From Yimella lutea (GTDB lineage: Bacteria > Actinomycetota > Actinomycetes > Actinomycetales > Dermatophilaceae): DNA of 64,000 nucleotides. The notes beneath the pieces were generated by a model, which searched no databases, was not told where the DNA came from, and worked only from the letters and a program-made list of their open reading frames with translations. A program made the translations under genes and the position numbers. Location: the NCBI RefSeq assembly GCF_006715095.1, contig NZ_VFMO01000001.1:1488001-1552000 (forward strand), read 5' to 3'. This document shows positions 35,485-43,947 of this stretch, one piece after another (within the stretch, counting starts at the first letter, position 1; the number at the start of each line of letters is the position of its first letter).

Positions 35485-36813
35485 ATGAGCCCCTCCCGCG
35501 CCTTCGAACTCGACCGCGCCCACGTCTTCCACTCCTGGTCGGCTCAGCGCAAGATCAACCCGATGGTGGTCGACCGCGCCGAGGGCTCCTACCTGTGGGA
35601 CGACGAGGGCAAGCGTTACCTGGACTTCACCTCGCAACTGGTGTTCACCAACATCGGTCACCAGCACCCGAAGGTCGTCAAGGCGATCCAGGACCAGGCG
35701 GCCAAGCTGTGCACCATCGCGCCGGCGCACGCGAACGCCGAGCGTTCCGAGGCTGCTCGCCTGATCGCCGAGATCGCACCCGGTGACATGAACCACACCT
35801 TCTTCACCAATGCCGGCGCGGAGGCGATAGAGCACGCGATCCGGATGGCGCGGCTGCACACCGGACGCATCAAGGTGTTGACCCGCTACCGCAGCTACCA
35901 CGGGGGCACCCAGACCGCCCTCAATGCCACCGGCGACCCGCGCCGGTTCGCCAGCGACTACGGGAACGCCGGCATCGTCCACTTCCGCGGTCCGTTCCTG
36001 TACCGCTCGCAGTTCCACGCCACCACCGAGCAGGAGGAGTGCGAGCGCGCGCTGGCCCACCTGCGCAGCACCGTCGAGTTGGAGGGTCCGTCCACGATCG
36101 CGGCGATCCTGCTGGAGACCATCCCCGGCACCGCCGGCATCATGCCGCCGCCGCCGGGATATCTGCAGGGTGTGCGCGACCTGTGCGACGAGTTCGGCAT
36201 CGTCTACATCGCCGACGAGGTGATGGCCGGTTTCGGCCGCACCGGCAACTGGCTGGCGCTGGACGACCACGGCGTGGAACCCGACCTCATCACGTTCGCC
36301 AAGGGCATCACGTCCGGATACATCCCGCTCGGCGGTGTGATCGTCGGGCCGAAGGTGTTCGAGTCGTTCGCCGAGAAGCCCTATCCGGGTGGCCTGACCT
36401 ACTCCGGACACCCGTTGGCGTGTGCCACCGCTGTCGCCACGATCAACGCGATGCGCGAGGAGGGGATGGTGCAGAACGCCCGCCGCCTGGGCGACGACAT
36501 CATCAGGCCGGCCCTGCAGAAGATGGCGGGCGACCATGCCTGCCTCGGCGATGTACGCGGTGTCGGCGCCTTCTGGGCGCTGGAACTGGTGCGGGACAAG
36601 GAAACTCGCGAACCCCTCGCACCGTACGGCGGATCGAGCCCGGCGATGGACGCGGTCGTCGCCGAGTGCAAGAAGAACGGTCTGCTGCCCTTCGTCAACT
36701 ACAACCGGATCCACGTCGTGCCCGCCCTGAACATCCCCGACGACCAACTGCGGGAGGGGCTAACCATTCTCGACGCCGCTCTCGAGGTCGGGGACGCGCA
36801 GGCTCAAGGCTGA
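35485..36813 (+). CDS. Class III aminotransferase (PLP), inserted in the mre cluster
   Basis: The 442-residue PLP enzyme has class III features: LDFTSQLVFTNIGHQHPKVV, the cofactor-phosphate contact FTNAGAEAIEHAIRMAR, YRSYHGGTQTALN, IADEVMAGFGRTG (Asp binding the pyridine N) and the Schiff-base lysine in TFAKGITSGYIPLGGV. It most resembles omega-amino acid:pyruvate or taurine:pyruvate type aminotransferases; the substrate cannot be read. AAGGAA precedes the ATG. mreC starts two bases after its stop, so it is co-transcribed with the mre genes. Confidence 0.88.
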   Translation: MSPSRAFELDRAHVFHSWSAQRKINPMVVDRAEGSYLWDDEGKRYLDFTSQLVFTNIGHQHPKVVKAIQDQAAKLCTIAPAHANAERSEAARLIAEIAPGDMNHTFFTNAGAEAIEHAIRMARLHTGRIKVLTRYRSYHGGTQTALNATGDPRRFASDYGNAGIVHFRGPFLYRSQFHATTEQEECERALAHLRSTVELEGPSTIAAILLETIPGTAGIMPPPPGYLQGVRDLCDEFGIVYIADEVMAGFGRTGNWLALDDHGVEPDLITFAKGITSGYIPLGGVIVGPKVFESFAEKPYPGGLTYSGHPLACATAVATINAMREEGMVQNARRLGDDIIRPALQKMAGDHACLGDVRGVGAFWALELVRDKETREPLAPYGGSSPAMDAVVAECKKNGLLPFVNYNRIHVVPALNIPDDQLREGLTILDAALEVGDAQAQG

Positions 36814-36814
36814 G

Positions 36815-37648
36815 ATGGCGTTCCGGCCACAGACCCGACGGCGGGTCCTCGCCGTCGGCCTGGCCGGGTGCCTGGCGATCGCCGTCGTCGACCAGGCGGC
36901 GCCCTCGGCGACCGCCCCGCTGCGCCGAGCGGCCGCCGAGATCGTCTCTCCGGTACAGGACGTGTTCACCGGGCACGACGACGAGATCGCGCGGCTCACG
37001 CGCGAACGGGACGAGGCCCGGCGGTCGTCCGCAGACACGAGATCGAACGCTGCCGACCTGGCCGCGTTACGGACGTTGCGCGGATCGGCGGCGGCCGACG
37101 GTCGCACCTTCGTCGCGGCGCAGGTCATCGGGTTCACCCCCGGAGTCACTGTCGGCAGGTTGAAACAGGTCACCATCGATGCCGGGTCGAGCGACGGTGT
37201 CCGGACCAACCTCACGGTGATAGCGGCCGGAGGTCTTGTCGGCCGGGTCGTCTTGGTGAGCACCCGTTCGGCGACCGTTCAACTGCTGACCGACCCGTCC
37301 AGCGTGGTCGGCGTACGGGTGGGGGACGACCGGCTGCTCGCCTCGCTCGCTTCCACCGCCCCCGCAGGACTGCCCGGCCGTGAAGCAGGACTGCTCACGG
37401 TACGGATCGCCGGTCTGACGCCGGCGAAGGTCGGAGACCGGGTCACCACCCTCGGCAGCATCGAGGAGACCCCGTTCGTGCGCGAGGTTCCGGTGGGCAC
37501 GGTGGTCGCCGTGGATCCCGACCGTGGACAGGGCGGCCCGACCGCGGTCGTCCGACCGGCGGTCGACCCGACGCGCCTCGACCTCGTCGGCGTCGTGTTC
37601 CCTGCGGGCAGTGTTCCCGCGCGTCCGGCGATCCGGGGCGGCTCGTGA
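36815..37648 (+). CDS. mreC: Rod-shape-determining protein MreC
   Basis: MreC is a bitopic scaffold linking MreB to the wall-synthesis enzymes. The 277-residue protein has one N-terminal membrane helix (residues 11-30), a coiled coil (about 50-80; DDEIARLTRERDEARR), and the beta-barrel domain with GRLKQVTIDAGSSDGVRTNLTVIAAGGLVGRV and VGDRVTTLGS. It begins one base after the aminotransferase stop and ends in the mreD start (GTGA). Confidence 0.92.
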   Translation: MAFRPQTRRRVLAVGLAGCLAIAVVDQAAPSATAPLRRAAAEIVSPVQDVFTGHDDEIARLTRERDEARRSSADTRSNAADLAALRTLRGSAAADGRTFVAAQVIGFTPGVTVGRLKQVTIDAGSSDGVRTNLTVIAAGGLVGRVVLVSTRSATVQLLTDPSSVVGVRVGDDRLLASLASTAPAGLPGREAGLLTVRIAGLTPAKVGDRVTTLGSIEETPFVREVPVGTVVAVDPDRGQGGPTAVVRPAVDPTRLDLVGVVFPAGSVPARPAIRGGS

Positions 37649-38133
37649 TCCCCAGCCGACTCACCGTCCTGCGGGCGCTGCTGTTGTCGCTCGCCGCGCT
37701 GCTCACCGTCACCGTGCTTCCGTCCGGGGGTGTACCGGCGGATCTGGTGCTCGTCCTCGTCGTCGCAGTGGGCCTGAGTTCCGGCACTCAGGCCGGTGCG
37801 CTGTTCGGCCTCGCGGCCGGGCTGACGGTCGACCTGGTGCCACCGGGTTCGGCACCGCTGGGTCTCACCGCCCTGACCCACGCTGCTGTCGGTGCCGGCT
37901 GTGGGGTGCTTCAGCGCTCGGTGCGTGCCTCGATCCTGGTGCCGATCGTCACCGTGGCGCTCGCGGCCACCGGGATCCAGTTGCTGCGTCTGCTGACCTC
38001 GCTCGCTGCCGGGCAGACGCCGAACCTGACCCATGCATCCGCATTGATCGTCTGTACCGCACTGGCCGGCGCGGTGATCGTGCCACTCGTGATCCGAGCG
38101 GAGTCCTACTTGGTCGCAAGAGGTCTGGCGTGA
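37645..38133 (+). CDS. mreD: Rod-shape-determining protein MreD
   Basis: MreD is a small polytopic protein of the elongation complex. The 162-residue sequence has five or six membrane helices and family features in its middle, GALFGLAAGLTVDLVPPGSAPLGLTAL (split here by a glycine-rich turn). The GTG overlaps the mreC stop, and the stop overlaps the PBP2 start, so all three are coupled. Confidence 0.9.
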   Translation: MIPSRLTVLRALLLSLAALLTVTVLPSGGVPADLVLVLVVAVGLSSGTQAGALFGLAAGLTVDLVPPGSAPLGLTALTHAAVGAGCGVLQRSVRASILVPIVTVALAATGIQLLRLLTSLAAGQTPNLTHASALIVCTALAGAVIVPLVIRAESYLVARGLA

Positions 38134-40175
38134 GGTGGCGTCGCGACTCGATCGAGTATCCGCGTGGCTACCGGGCGAACGTCGCAGCGCCGTACACAGC
38201 CCGCATCTGGGCGATCCTGGTCATCACCGTGCTCGTGCTCGGCGTGCTTGCAGGACGATTGTTCCAGTTGCAGGTGGTCGACGGTCCCGCGATGAAGCAG
38301 GCCGCACAACGGATCAACACGCGCACCGTCGACGCCCCCGCGACCCGCGGCCGCATCCTGGCCGCGGACGGGACACCGCTGGTCACCAATGGTTCCACCT
38401 GGGTGCTCACCATGGACCCGACGACCCTCGCCGAGAGCCGGGACGGTGGGCGCGCGGTCCTCACTCGCGTCCAGCGCCTGATCGGCGGTGACGTCGAGGA
38501 GATGCTCGGGCGCACCAAGGCGTGCGGCACCAAGGACGCCCCGCCGGCACCGGTGTGCTTCTCCGGCAGCCCCGTCGAGCCGATACCCGTGCTGAGCAAC
38601 GTCGACCCCGGGCTGTCGATGACACTGCTCGAGCGTCCGGAGGACTTCCCGGGACTGGCTGTGCGTCAGCAGCAGGTACGCCGGTTCCCGGCACCGTCGG
38701 CAGTGAATGCCGCTCAGGTGGTCGGCTACCTCGGACGCACCAATGCCGCTGACCTGCAACGTGATTCGTCGCTCAACGCCGCCGACCTGCTCGGCCGCAG
38801 CGGACTGGAGTCCAGCTACGACAAGGTGCTGCGCGGCACCTCCGGACGCACCGTGCTGGCTGTCGACGCGCGCGGACTGCCGGTCAGGACGGTCAGCACC
38901 ACCCCGGCCGTCGGTGGCCAGGACGTCCTGACGCACCTTGACGTGCCGGTGCAACGGGCCGCCGAGTCCGCACTCGCCGAGACGATCGGTCGGTTGCGCA
39001 CGGCGAAACGACCGGTGACCGGGGGAGCGGCTGTCGTCCTGGACGCGTCCTCCGGGGCTGTGGTCGCGATGGCCAGCAACCCGACGTACGACCCACTCGT
39101 GTGGACCGGGGGCATCACCGCGGCGGAGTACCGCAAGCTCAGCGATCCGAAGGCACACAATCCGCTGACCAACCGGGTGATCGGAACTCTGCAACCACCG
39201 GCGTCCACGTTCAAGGCGGTCACCATGCCGGCGGCCATCGCGTCCGGCGTCGACCCGAAGGGGCGGTACGAGTGCTCCTCGCAGGTGACGGTCGGCAGCC
39301 GGGTCTTCAAGAACTACGAGTCGGCCGCCTTCGGCGCCATCGACATGCCGGCGGCCCTGCAGGTGTCGTGCGACACGGTGTTCTATCGCTGGGCGTTCGC
39401 CCGTTGGATCTCCGAGGGAGGCCTGAAGGGCGACGTGAGCAAGACCGATCCGTACTCGCAGATGGCGAAGCAGTTCGGCTTCGGCCGACGCACGGGCATC
39501 GACCTGCCCGGTGAAGTGGCGGGCAATGTCCCCAGCCGCGCGTGGAAGCTCGAGCGTTGGAACACCACGAAGGCATCGATGTGTCGCCGGGCCAAGAGCG
39601 GCTACCCCGAGGTCTCTGACACGAAGCAGGCGGAGTACTTCAAGAAGTTGGCACAGGAGAACTGCTCCTACGGTTATCAATGGCAGGCCGGCGACGCGGT
39701 GAACCTCTCGATCGGACAGGGAGACATGCTCGTCTCGCCGCTGCAGCTGGCGGTCGGGTATGCAGCCGTTGCGAACGGCGGCACCATCTGGCAACCGCAA
39801 GTCGCCGCGGCCACACGCACCTCGGACGGTTCTGCCGCCTCACGGATCTCGCCGGTCGCCAACGGGCGGCTCGTGTTGTCGGCCGCCGCTCAGACGGTTC
39901 TCACCGACGGGTTGCGCCGCGTCGTCACCGAACCGACCGGCACCGCGCACCCGGCGTTCGTCGATTTCCCCGACGACTACCCCATCTCGGGCAAGACCGG
40001 CACCGGTGAGGTGTACGGAAAGGACGCCACCGCGTGGTTCGCCTCGTACGGCCCGAAGACCAGGAGCGGCAAGCAGTACGTCGTGGTGGTCATGATCGAA
40101 CAAGGCGGTCTCGCAGCGCGAGCTGCGGTGCCGGCTGCCCGCCAGATCTGGGACGTGTTGCGCACCCGCCCCTGA
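38130..40175 (+). CDS. mrdA: Penicillin-binding protein 2, transpeptidase of the elongation complex
   Basis: This class B PBP cross-links peptidoglycan during lateral growth. The 681-residue protein has an N-terminal anchor helix (about residues 26-46), a pedestal domain (TRGRILAADGTPLV), and a transpeptidase domain with SxxK as S359-TFK362, the second motif S413-C-D415, and K622-T-G624. An SxD rather than SxN second motif is normal for PBP2 enzymes. The GTG overlaps the mreD stop; frames open further upstream are inside mreC/mreD. No rodA follows: the operon ends before the cobalamin riboswitch. Confidence 0.92.
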   Translation: MRWRRDSIEYPRGYRANVAAPYTARIWAILVITVLVLGVLAGRLFQLQVVDGPAMKQAAQRINTRTVDAPATRGRILAADGTPLVTNGSTWVLTMDPTTLAESRDGGRAVLTRVQRLIGGDVEEMLGRTKACGTKDAPPAPVCFSGSPVEPIPVLSNVDPGLSMTLLERPEDFPGLAVRQQQVRRFPAPSAVNAAQVVGYLGRTNAADLQRDSSLNAADLLGRSGLESSYDKVLRGTSGRTVLAVDARGLPVRTVSTTPAVGGQDVLTHLDVPVQRAAESALAETIGRLRTAKRPVTGGAAVVLDASSGAVVAMASNPTYDPLVWTGGITAAEYRKLSDPKAHNPLTNRVIGTLQPPASTFKAVTMPAAIASGVDPKGRYECSSQVTVGSRVFKNYESAAFGAIDMPAALQVSCDTVFYRWAFARWISEGGLKGDVSKTDPYSQMAKQFGFGRRTGIDLPGEVAGNVPSRAWKLERWNTTKASMCRRAKSGYPEVSDTKQAEYFKKLAQENCSYGYQWQAGDAVNLSIGQGDMLVSPLQLAVGYAAVANGGTIWQPQVAAATRTSDGSAASRISPVANGRLVLSAAAQTVLTDGLRRVVTEPTGTAHPAFVDFPDDYPISGKTGTGEVYGKDATAWFASYGPKTRSGKQYVVVVMIEQGGLAARAAVPAARQIWDVLRTRP

Positions 40176-40221
40176 GTTCGCGATGTGCAGGGTGGTTCAT
40201 GGGCTCGGCACGGGCGAGTAG

Positions 40222-40345
40222 AGTGATGCTGCGCATCAGTGGGGGGAAAGCCGGTCCAAGTCCGGCGCTGACCCGCAACCGTAGGTTCCTCGGCAACGAG
40301 GAACGAGCCGGAGCTCCTTAGCCGATGTCAGCTCACATCCCCGTC
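40222..40345 (+). promoter_or_regulatory. Cobalamin riboswitch
   Basis: The stretch contains the conserved cobalamin aptamer core: GGGGGAAAGCCGG, then CCAAGTCCGGCGCTGACCCG with CAACCGT (the B12 box region), followed by GAGCCGGAG and GCCGATGTCA. Downstream, CGCCGA/TCGGCG (around 40363-40380) can form a hairpin in the expression platform, and a GGAAGAAGGA ribosome site precedes the first gene, so control may be translational. The 238 bases between PBP2 and the next gene are almost all riboswitch. It should switch the five-gene B12 uptake operon off when cobalamin is plentiful. Confidence 0.93.
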
Positions 40346-40413
40346 GAGGTCTACGGGCGAGCGCCGAACCTCTTTCGGCGGCCCGCGCCCAGGGCCGTCT
40401 GGAAGAAGGAACC

Positions 40414-41766
40414 ATGACTCTCCTCACCACCGCCCGTGCGGGTTTCGCGGGCACCGCGACCCTTGCCGCATTTGCGCTCGCCATCGCGCCGGCCCACGCC
40501 GCCACCACCCCTGATGACGCCGCGTCCGCCTTCATGGCGGGCCAGCTCGCCGCGAAGGGCAACTACCTGAACGCCGAGTTCGGTGGCGAGAGCTACCCGG
40601 ACTACGGCCTCACGATCGACGCTCTGCTCGGTGTTGCCGGTACCGGCACCGGCACGGCGCAGATCTCCAAGACCGCCGACTGGTTGGTCGCCAACGGCAC
40701 CTCGTACTACGGAGCCGGTTCCGAGGCGTATGCCGGGTCGCTTGCCAAGCAGGTCGTGATGCTGCAGGCCACCGGCCGTCCCTCCGGCGCCCTGCTGACC
40801 AAGCTCAAGAGCATGCAGACCGCCGCGGGTCGTTTCAGCGACAAGTCCGAGTACGGCGATTACTCCAACACGATCGGCCAGTCGTGGGCCTTGATCGCGC
40901 TCAAGCGTTCCGGTGAGGCGGTCCCGACCAAGGCGATCGACTTCCTGGTCGCGCAGCAGTGCGCCGACGGTGGCTTCCGTCTCGAACTCGGCGCAGCGAA
41001 GTGCACCAGTGACTCCGATGTGACCTCGTTCGCCGTGCAGGCTCTCGCGGCCAACGGCCGCACAACCGCGGTGTCGAAGGCCGCCGGCTACCTGGCCACG
41101 CAGCAGGTCGCATCGGGTGGAGTGCGCGGTGGCACCTCGACCGAGAGCCCCAACTCCAACAGCGCCGGACTTGCCGCCGTGGCCTTCACCCTGGCCGGCC
41201 GCACCGACAACGCGGCGAAGGCGAAGGCCTTCGTGAAGACGCTCCAGTTCGGCTGCTCGGCGCCCGCTGCGCTGCGCGGTGCGATCGCCTACGACAAGCC
41301 GGCGTTCGATGCGAAGATCGCCGCCGGCTCCCGCGCGGTGGTCACCGACCAGGAGACGCGCGCGACCCCGCAGGCGATGCTGGCGCTCACCCTCACGCCC
41401 TACGTCCGGACCATTGCGGGCGGCTCCGCCGGTGTCGCGGCACTGGACTGCGGAACGAACCCGACCTCGTCTCCCACGGCTACGGCTTCGCCGAGTTCGA
41501 CCTCGAGCCCGTCGAGCTCGACATCCACCACGACGTCCAGCACGACATCCAGCACGACATCCAGCACGACGACGACCTCGGCCGGTACTGCGACCACGTC
41601 CTCGACCATGTCCTCGACCACGTCGATCGTCACCGGTCCGCCGGTTGTCACCGACGGTCCGACCTCCTCCGACGGTGGAGCGGACCTCGGCGTGCTGGCC
41701 GGCGTCGGCGCGTTCTTCGCAAGCATCGGTGCGGGGGCAGTGGCTCATGGCCGTCGTCGTCGCTGA
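40414..41766 (+). CDS. Secreted alpha/alpha-barrel protein, transcobalamin-like first half of a B12 capture system
   Basis: The 450-residue protein has a signal peptide ending near APAHA-ATTPDD (cleavage after about 29), then a prenyltransferase/squalene-cyclase-type alpha/alpha repeat domain (about 30-345) with repeated motifs such as FLVAQQCADGGFRLELGAA, DVTSFAVQALAANG and YLATQQVASGGVRGG. A Ser/Thr-rich linker (about 348-416) and a C-terminal helix with RRRR anchor it to the membrane. No cyclase catalytic aspartates are evident, so binding is more likely than catalysis. This fold is the N-terminal domain of intrinsic factor and transcobalamin, and the next gene supplies their C-terminal domain type. 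The cobalamin riboswitch supports a B12 role. Confidence 0.8.
   Translation: MTLLTTARAGFAGTATLAAFALAIAPAHAATTPDDAASAFMAGQLAAKGNYLNAEFGGESYPDYGLTIDALLGVAGTGTGTAQISKTADWLVANGTSYYGAGSEAYAGSLAKQVVMLQATGRPSGALLTKLKSMQTAAGRFSDKSEYGDYSNTIGQSWALIALKRSGEAVPTKAIDFLVAQQCADGGFRLELGAAKCTSDSDVTSFAVQALAANGRTTAVSKAAGYLATQQVASGGVRGGTSTESPNSNSAGLAAVAFTLAGRTDNAAKAKAFVKTLQFGCSAPAALRGAIAYDKPAFDAKIAAGSRAVVTDQETRATPQAMLALTLTPYVRTIAGGSAGVAALDCGTNPTSSPTATASPSSTSSPSSSTSTTTSSTTSSTTSSTTTTSAGTATTSSTMSSTTSIVTGPPVVTDGPTSSDGGADLGVLAGVGAFFASIGAGAVAHGRRRR
41529..41570 (+). repeat. 12-base tandem repeat in the Ser/Thr linker
   Basis: Three and a half copies of CACGACRTCCAG occur back to back (41529-41540, 41541-41552, 41553-41564 and a half copy). 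They encode a Thr-Thr-Ser-Ser pattern in the wall-spanning linker. The unit is a multiple of three, so slippage would change linker length without breaking the frame. Confidence 0.85.
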
Positions 41767-42799
41767 TTCCCGTACGCGGGTCTGGGTGCGACTGTTGGCT
41801 GCGTTCACGCTCGCATTCGCTCTCATCGGCGTCGCTCCTGCACATGGGCAGGCAAGCAGCTCGGTGCGGACCGCCGCTGCGAGTTGCTCGGGTGTGACCG
41901 TGGTCGTGCAGTACACCGGGGGAGCCAGCACCCGCTGCGCCCCGGGCTCCTACGGTTCCGCGCTCGATGCATTGCGCGCGGCGGGACACACCCCGCAGCG
42001 GGCGCAACTGCAGCCCGGCTACTTCCTGTGCCGGATCGACGGCAACCCGACCTCCGACCCGTGTATGCGCACTGCTCCGGCCAGCGCCTACTGGGCCTTC
42101 TTCCACGGTCGCGCGGGCTCGGGGTGGACCTACTCCAACACCGGCGTCGCCACGTTCTCGGCTCCGGCCGGCACCTGGATCGGCTTCCGGTTCGGGTCCG
42201 GGGGAGCGCCCTCGGTGGTGCCCTCGGCGCCGAAACCGACCGCCACCCCGACGCAGACTCCGCGACCGAGCACCACGGCGCCGCGGCCGTCGAGCACGTC
42301 GACCAGCAGTTCGACGAGCAGGCCGACGAGCAGGCCGACAAGCACTGCGCCCCGTCCGTCGTCGAACGCGGCACGTCCGACGTCGGGTTCGAAATCGTCG
42401 TCGACCTCGGGCCGGCCGGCGGGAACGCAGCCGAGCTCGACAGCGTCCGGGGCCTCGCCGAAGCAGAGTGCTTCGGCGTCCTCGAGCGCTTCGAAGAGTG
42501 CTGCGGCACAGTCGAATTCACCCAAAGGATCCACGTCGGCGACGGCGAGTTCGAGTGCCGCTGACAAGACGTCCGCGGCCAGTGCGCAGCCGTCATCGGC
42601 TGCCTCGACGCAGGCCCCGGCCACCTCCAGCGTCGATGGCCCGGCGGCGACTGGGCAGCGCACCGAGGTCGCGGCCTCGCAGCGCACGAACTCCGGTGGC
42701 GGCGGCACGAACCTCGGCCTGTTGATCGGCGGTGGTGCCACGGTCGCGCTCGCCGGCCTGGCGGGCGTGCTGGCGCTGCGCCGTCGACCGCAGGAGTGA
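41747..42799 (+). CDS. Secreted DUF4430 protein, transcobalamin-like second half of a B12 capture system
   Basis: The 350-residue protein has its own signal peptide (VWVRLLAAFTLAFALIGVAPAHG), a DUF4430 domain (about 47-151; VTVVVQYTGG, GSALDALRAAGH, YFLCRIDGNPTSDPC, AYWAFFHGRAGSGWTYSNTG, WIGFRFGSGG), a 160-residue Ser/Thr/Pro/Ala linker, and a C-terminal helix with LRRRPQE. DUF4430 is the domain type that closes over the ligand in intrinsic factor/transcobalamin. The ATG at 41747 lies 20 bases inside the preceding gene; GTG 41788 is an alternative. It overlaps the EcfT start by four bases. Confidence 0.82.
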   Translation: MAVVVADSRTRVWVRLLAAFTLAFALIGVAPAHGQASSSVRTAAASCSGVTVVVQYTGGASTRCAPGSYGSALDALRAAGHTPQRAQLQPGYFLCRIDGNPTSDPCMRTAPASAYWAFFHGRAGSGWTYSNTGVATFSAPAGTWIGFRFGSGGAPSVVPSAPKPTATPTQTPRPSTTAPRPSSTSTSSSTSRPTSRPTSTAPRPSSNAARPTSGSKSSSTSGRPAGTQPSSTASGASPKQSASASSSASKSAAAQSNSPKGSTSATASSSAADKTSAASAQPSSAASTQAPATSSVDGPAATGQRTEVAASQRTNSGGGGTNLGLLIGGGATVALAGLAGVLALRRRPQE

Positions 42800-43947
42800 G
42801 CACACCGGGTCGGTCGTCGGCCCAGGCTGCCCGGTTCGTACACCCGGGCGCCTGGTGGCTGTGGGCATGCTGCCTCGCGGCAGCGGTCACCCGCACGACC
42901 AACCCGGTGCTCCTGCTCCTGGCCCTCACCGTCGTCGTCCTCGTCGTGATCGCGCGCCGTCCGGACGCACCGTGGGCGAGATCGTTCACGATGTACGCCT
43001 GGCTGGGACTGTTCGTCATCGTCACCCGCATGGTGCTGTTCGTGCTGATCGGATCCAAGGCCGGCCCGACGATCCTGGTGACCCTGCCGACGGTCGACCT
43101 TCCGTCCTGGGCTGCGGGTATCCAGTTGCTCGGCCCGATCCCGCTGGAAGACCTCATCGCGGCATTGTGTGAAGGCCTGCGCCTGGCGACCATGTTGCTC
43201 TGCTTCGGCGCCGCCAACGCGCTCGCCAACCCGCGGCGTCTGCTGCGCGCGCTGCCCGCTGCCGTCCGGGACATCGGCACCGCGGTCGTCATCGCGCTCA
43301 CCGTCGTCCCGCAACTGGCCGAGAGCGCCAAGCGTGTGGCCCGGGCGCGAGAACTTCGCGGGACCTCGGTCAAGGGGGTGCGTGCCCTGCGCGTGATCGC
43401 GCTCCCGGTCCTGCAGGACACCCTCGACCGTTCGTTGTTGCTGGCTGCCTCGATGGACTCACGCGGGTTCGGCACCCGCCTCTCGGTGAGCCATCGTGAC
43501 CGCCGCCTCATCGGAGTGCTGTCGCTCGGCGGGCTGATGGCGGTGTGTGTCGGGCTCTACGGACTGCTCGACGATCGCGGTGACCAGGCCATCCCGCTGT
43601 GGGCGACGGTCGCGACAGTGGCCGGCCTCGTGCTCGGCGCGCTCGCGGTCTGGTGGGGCGGACGTCGAGTGCCGCGTTCGGTGTACCGGTCGGATCCGTG
43701 GAAGTCCGCCGAGACGATCGTGTCGCTGTGCGGGGTCACCGCTCTGGTCGCGATGATCGTTGCGCTGGAACGAAACCCGCTCGCGACGATCATGCCGCTC
43801 GAGCCGACCCTCGGCACCCCGCTCGTGCCGCTCACTGCGGTGCTCGGGCTGCTCGTGGCGGCGTTGCCGGCCTTCGTCACCCCGCCGCTGCCGCCCAAAC
43901 CCAAGCGGGGACCCCGACAGAACCAGCAGATGCAGGAGATCTCATGA
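42796..43947 (+). CDS. ECF transporter T component (CbiQ/EcfT family)
   Basis: EcfT is the membrane scaffold linking the substrate-binding S component to the ATPases. The 383-residue protein has an N-terminal membrane part (about 20-120), the two coupling-helix motifs RARELRG (about 190) and AASMDSRGFG (about 225), and additional C-terminal helices (about 240-370) beyond the usual EcfT length. The GTG overlaps the DUF4430 stop and the stop overlaps the ATPase start. The extended C terminus is common in actinobacterial EcfT. Confidence 0.9.
   Translation: MSTPGRSSAQAARFVHPGAWWLWACCLAAAVTRTTNPVLLLLALTVVVLVVIARRPDAPWARSFTMYAWLGLFVIVTRMVLFVLIGSKAGPTILVTLPTVDLPSWAAGIQLLGPIPLEDLIAALCEGLRLATMLLCFGAANALANPRRLLRALPAAVRDIGTAVVIALTVVPQLAESAKRVARARELRGTSVKGVRALRVIALPVLQDTLDRSLLLAASMDSRGFGTRLSVSHRDRRLIGVLSLGGLMAVCVGLYGLLDDRGDQAIPLWATVATVAGLVLGALAVWWGGRRVPRSVYRSDPWKSAETIVSLCGVTALVAMIVALERNPLATIMPLEPTLGTPLVPLTAVLGLLVAALPAFVTPPLPPKPKRGPRQNQQMQEIS

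Noticed and set aside
39346..39400. SCD instead of SxN in the PBP2 transpeptidase domain, as a sign of inactivity
   Set aside because: Class B PBP2 enzymes such as that of E. coli carry SxD at this place, so this is normal.
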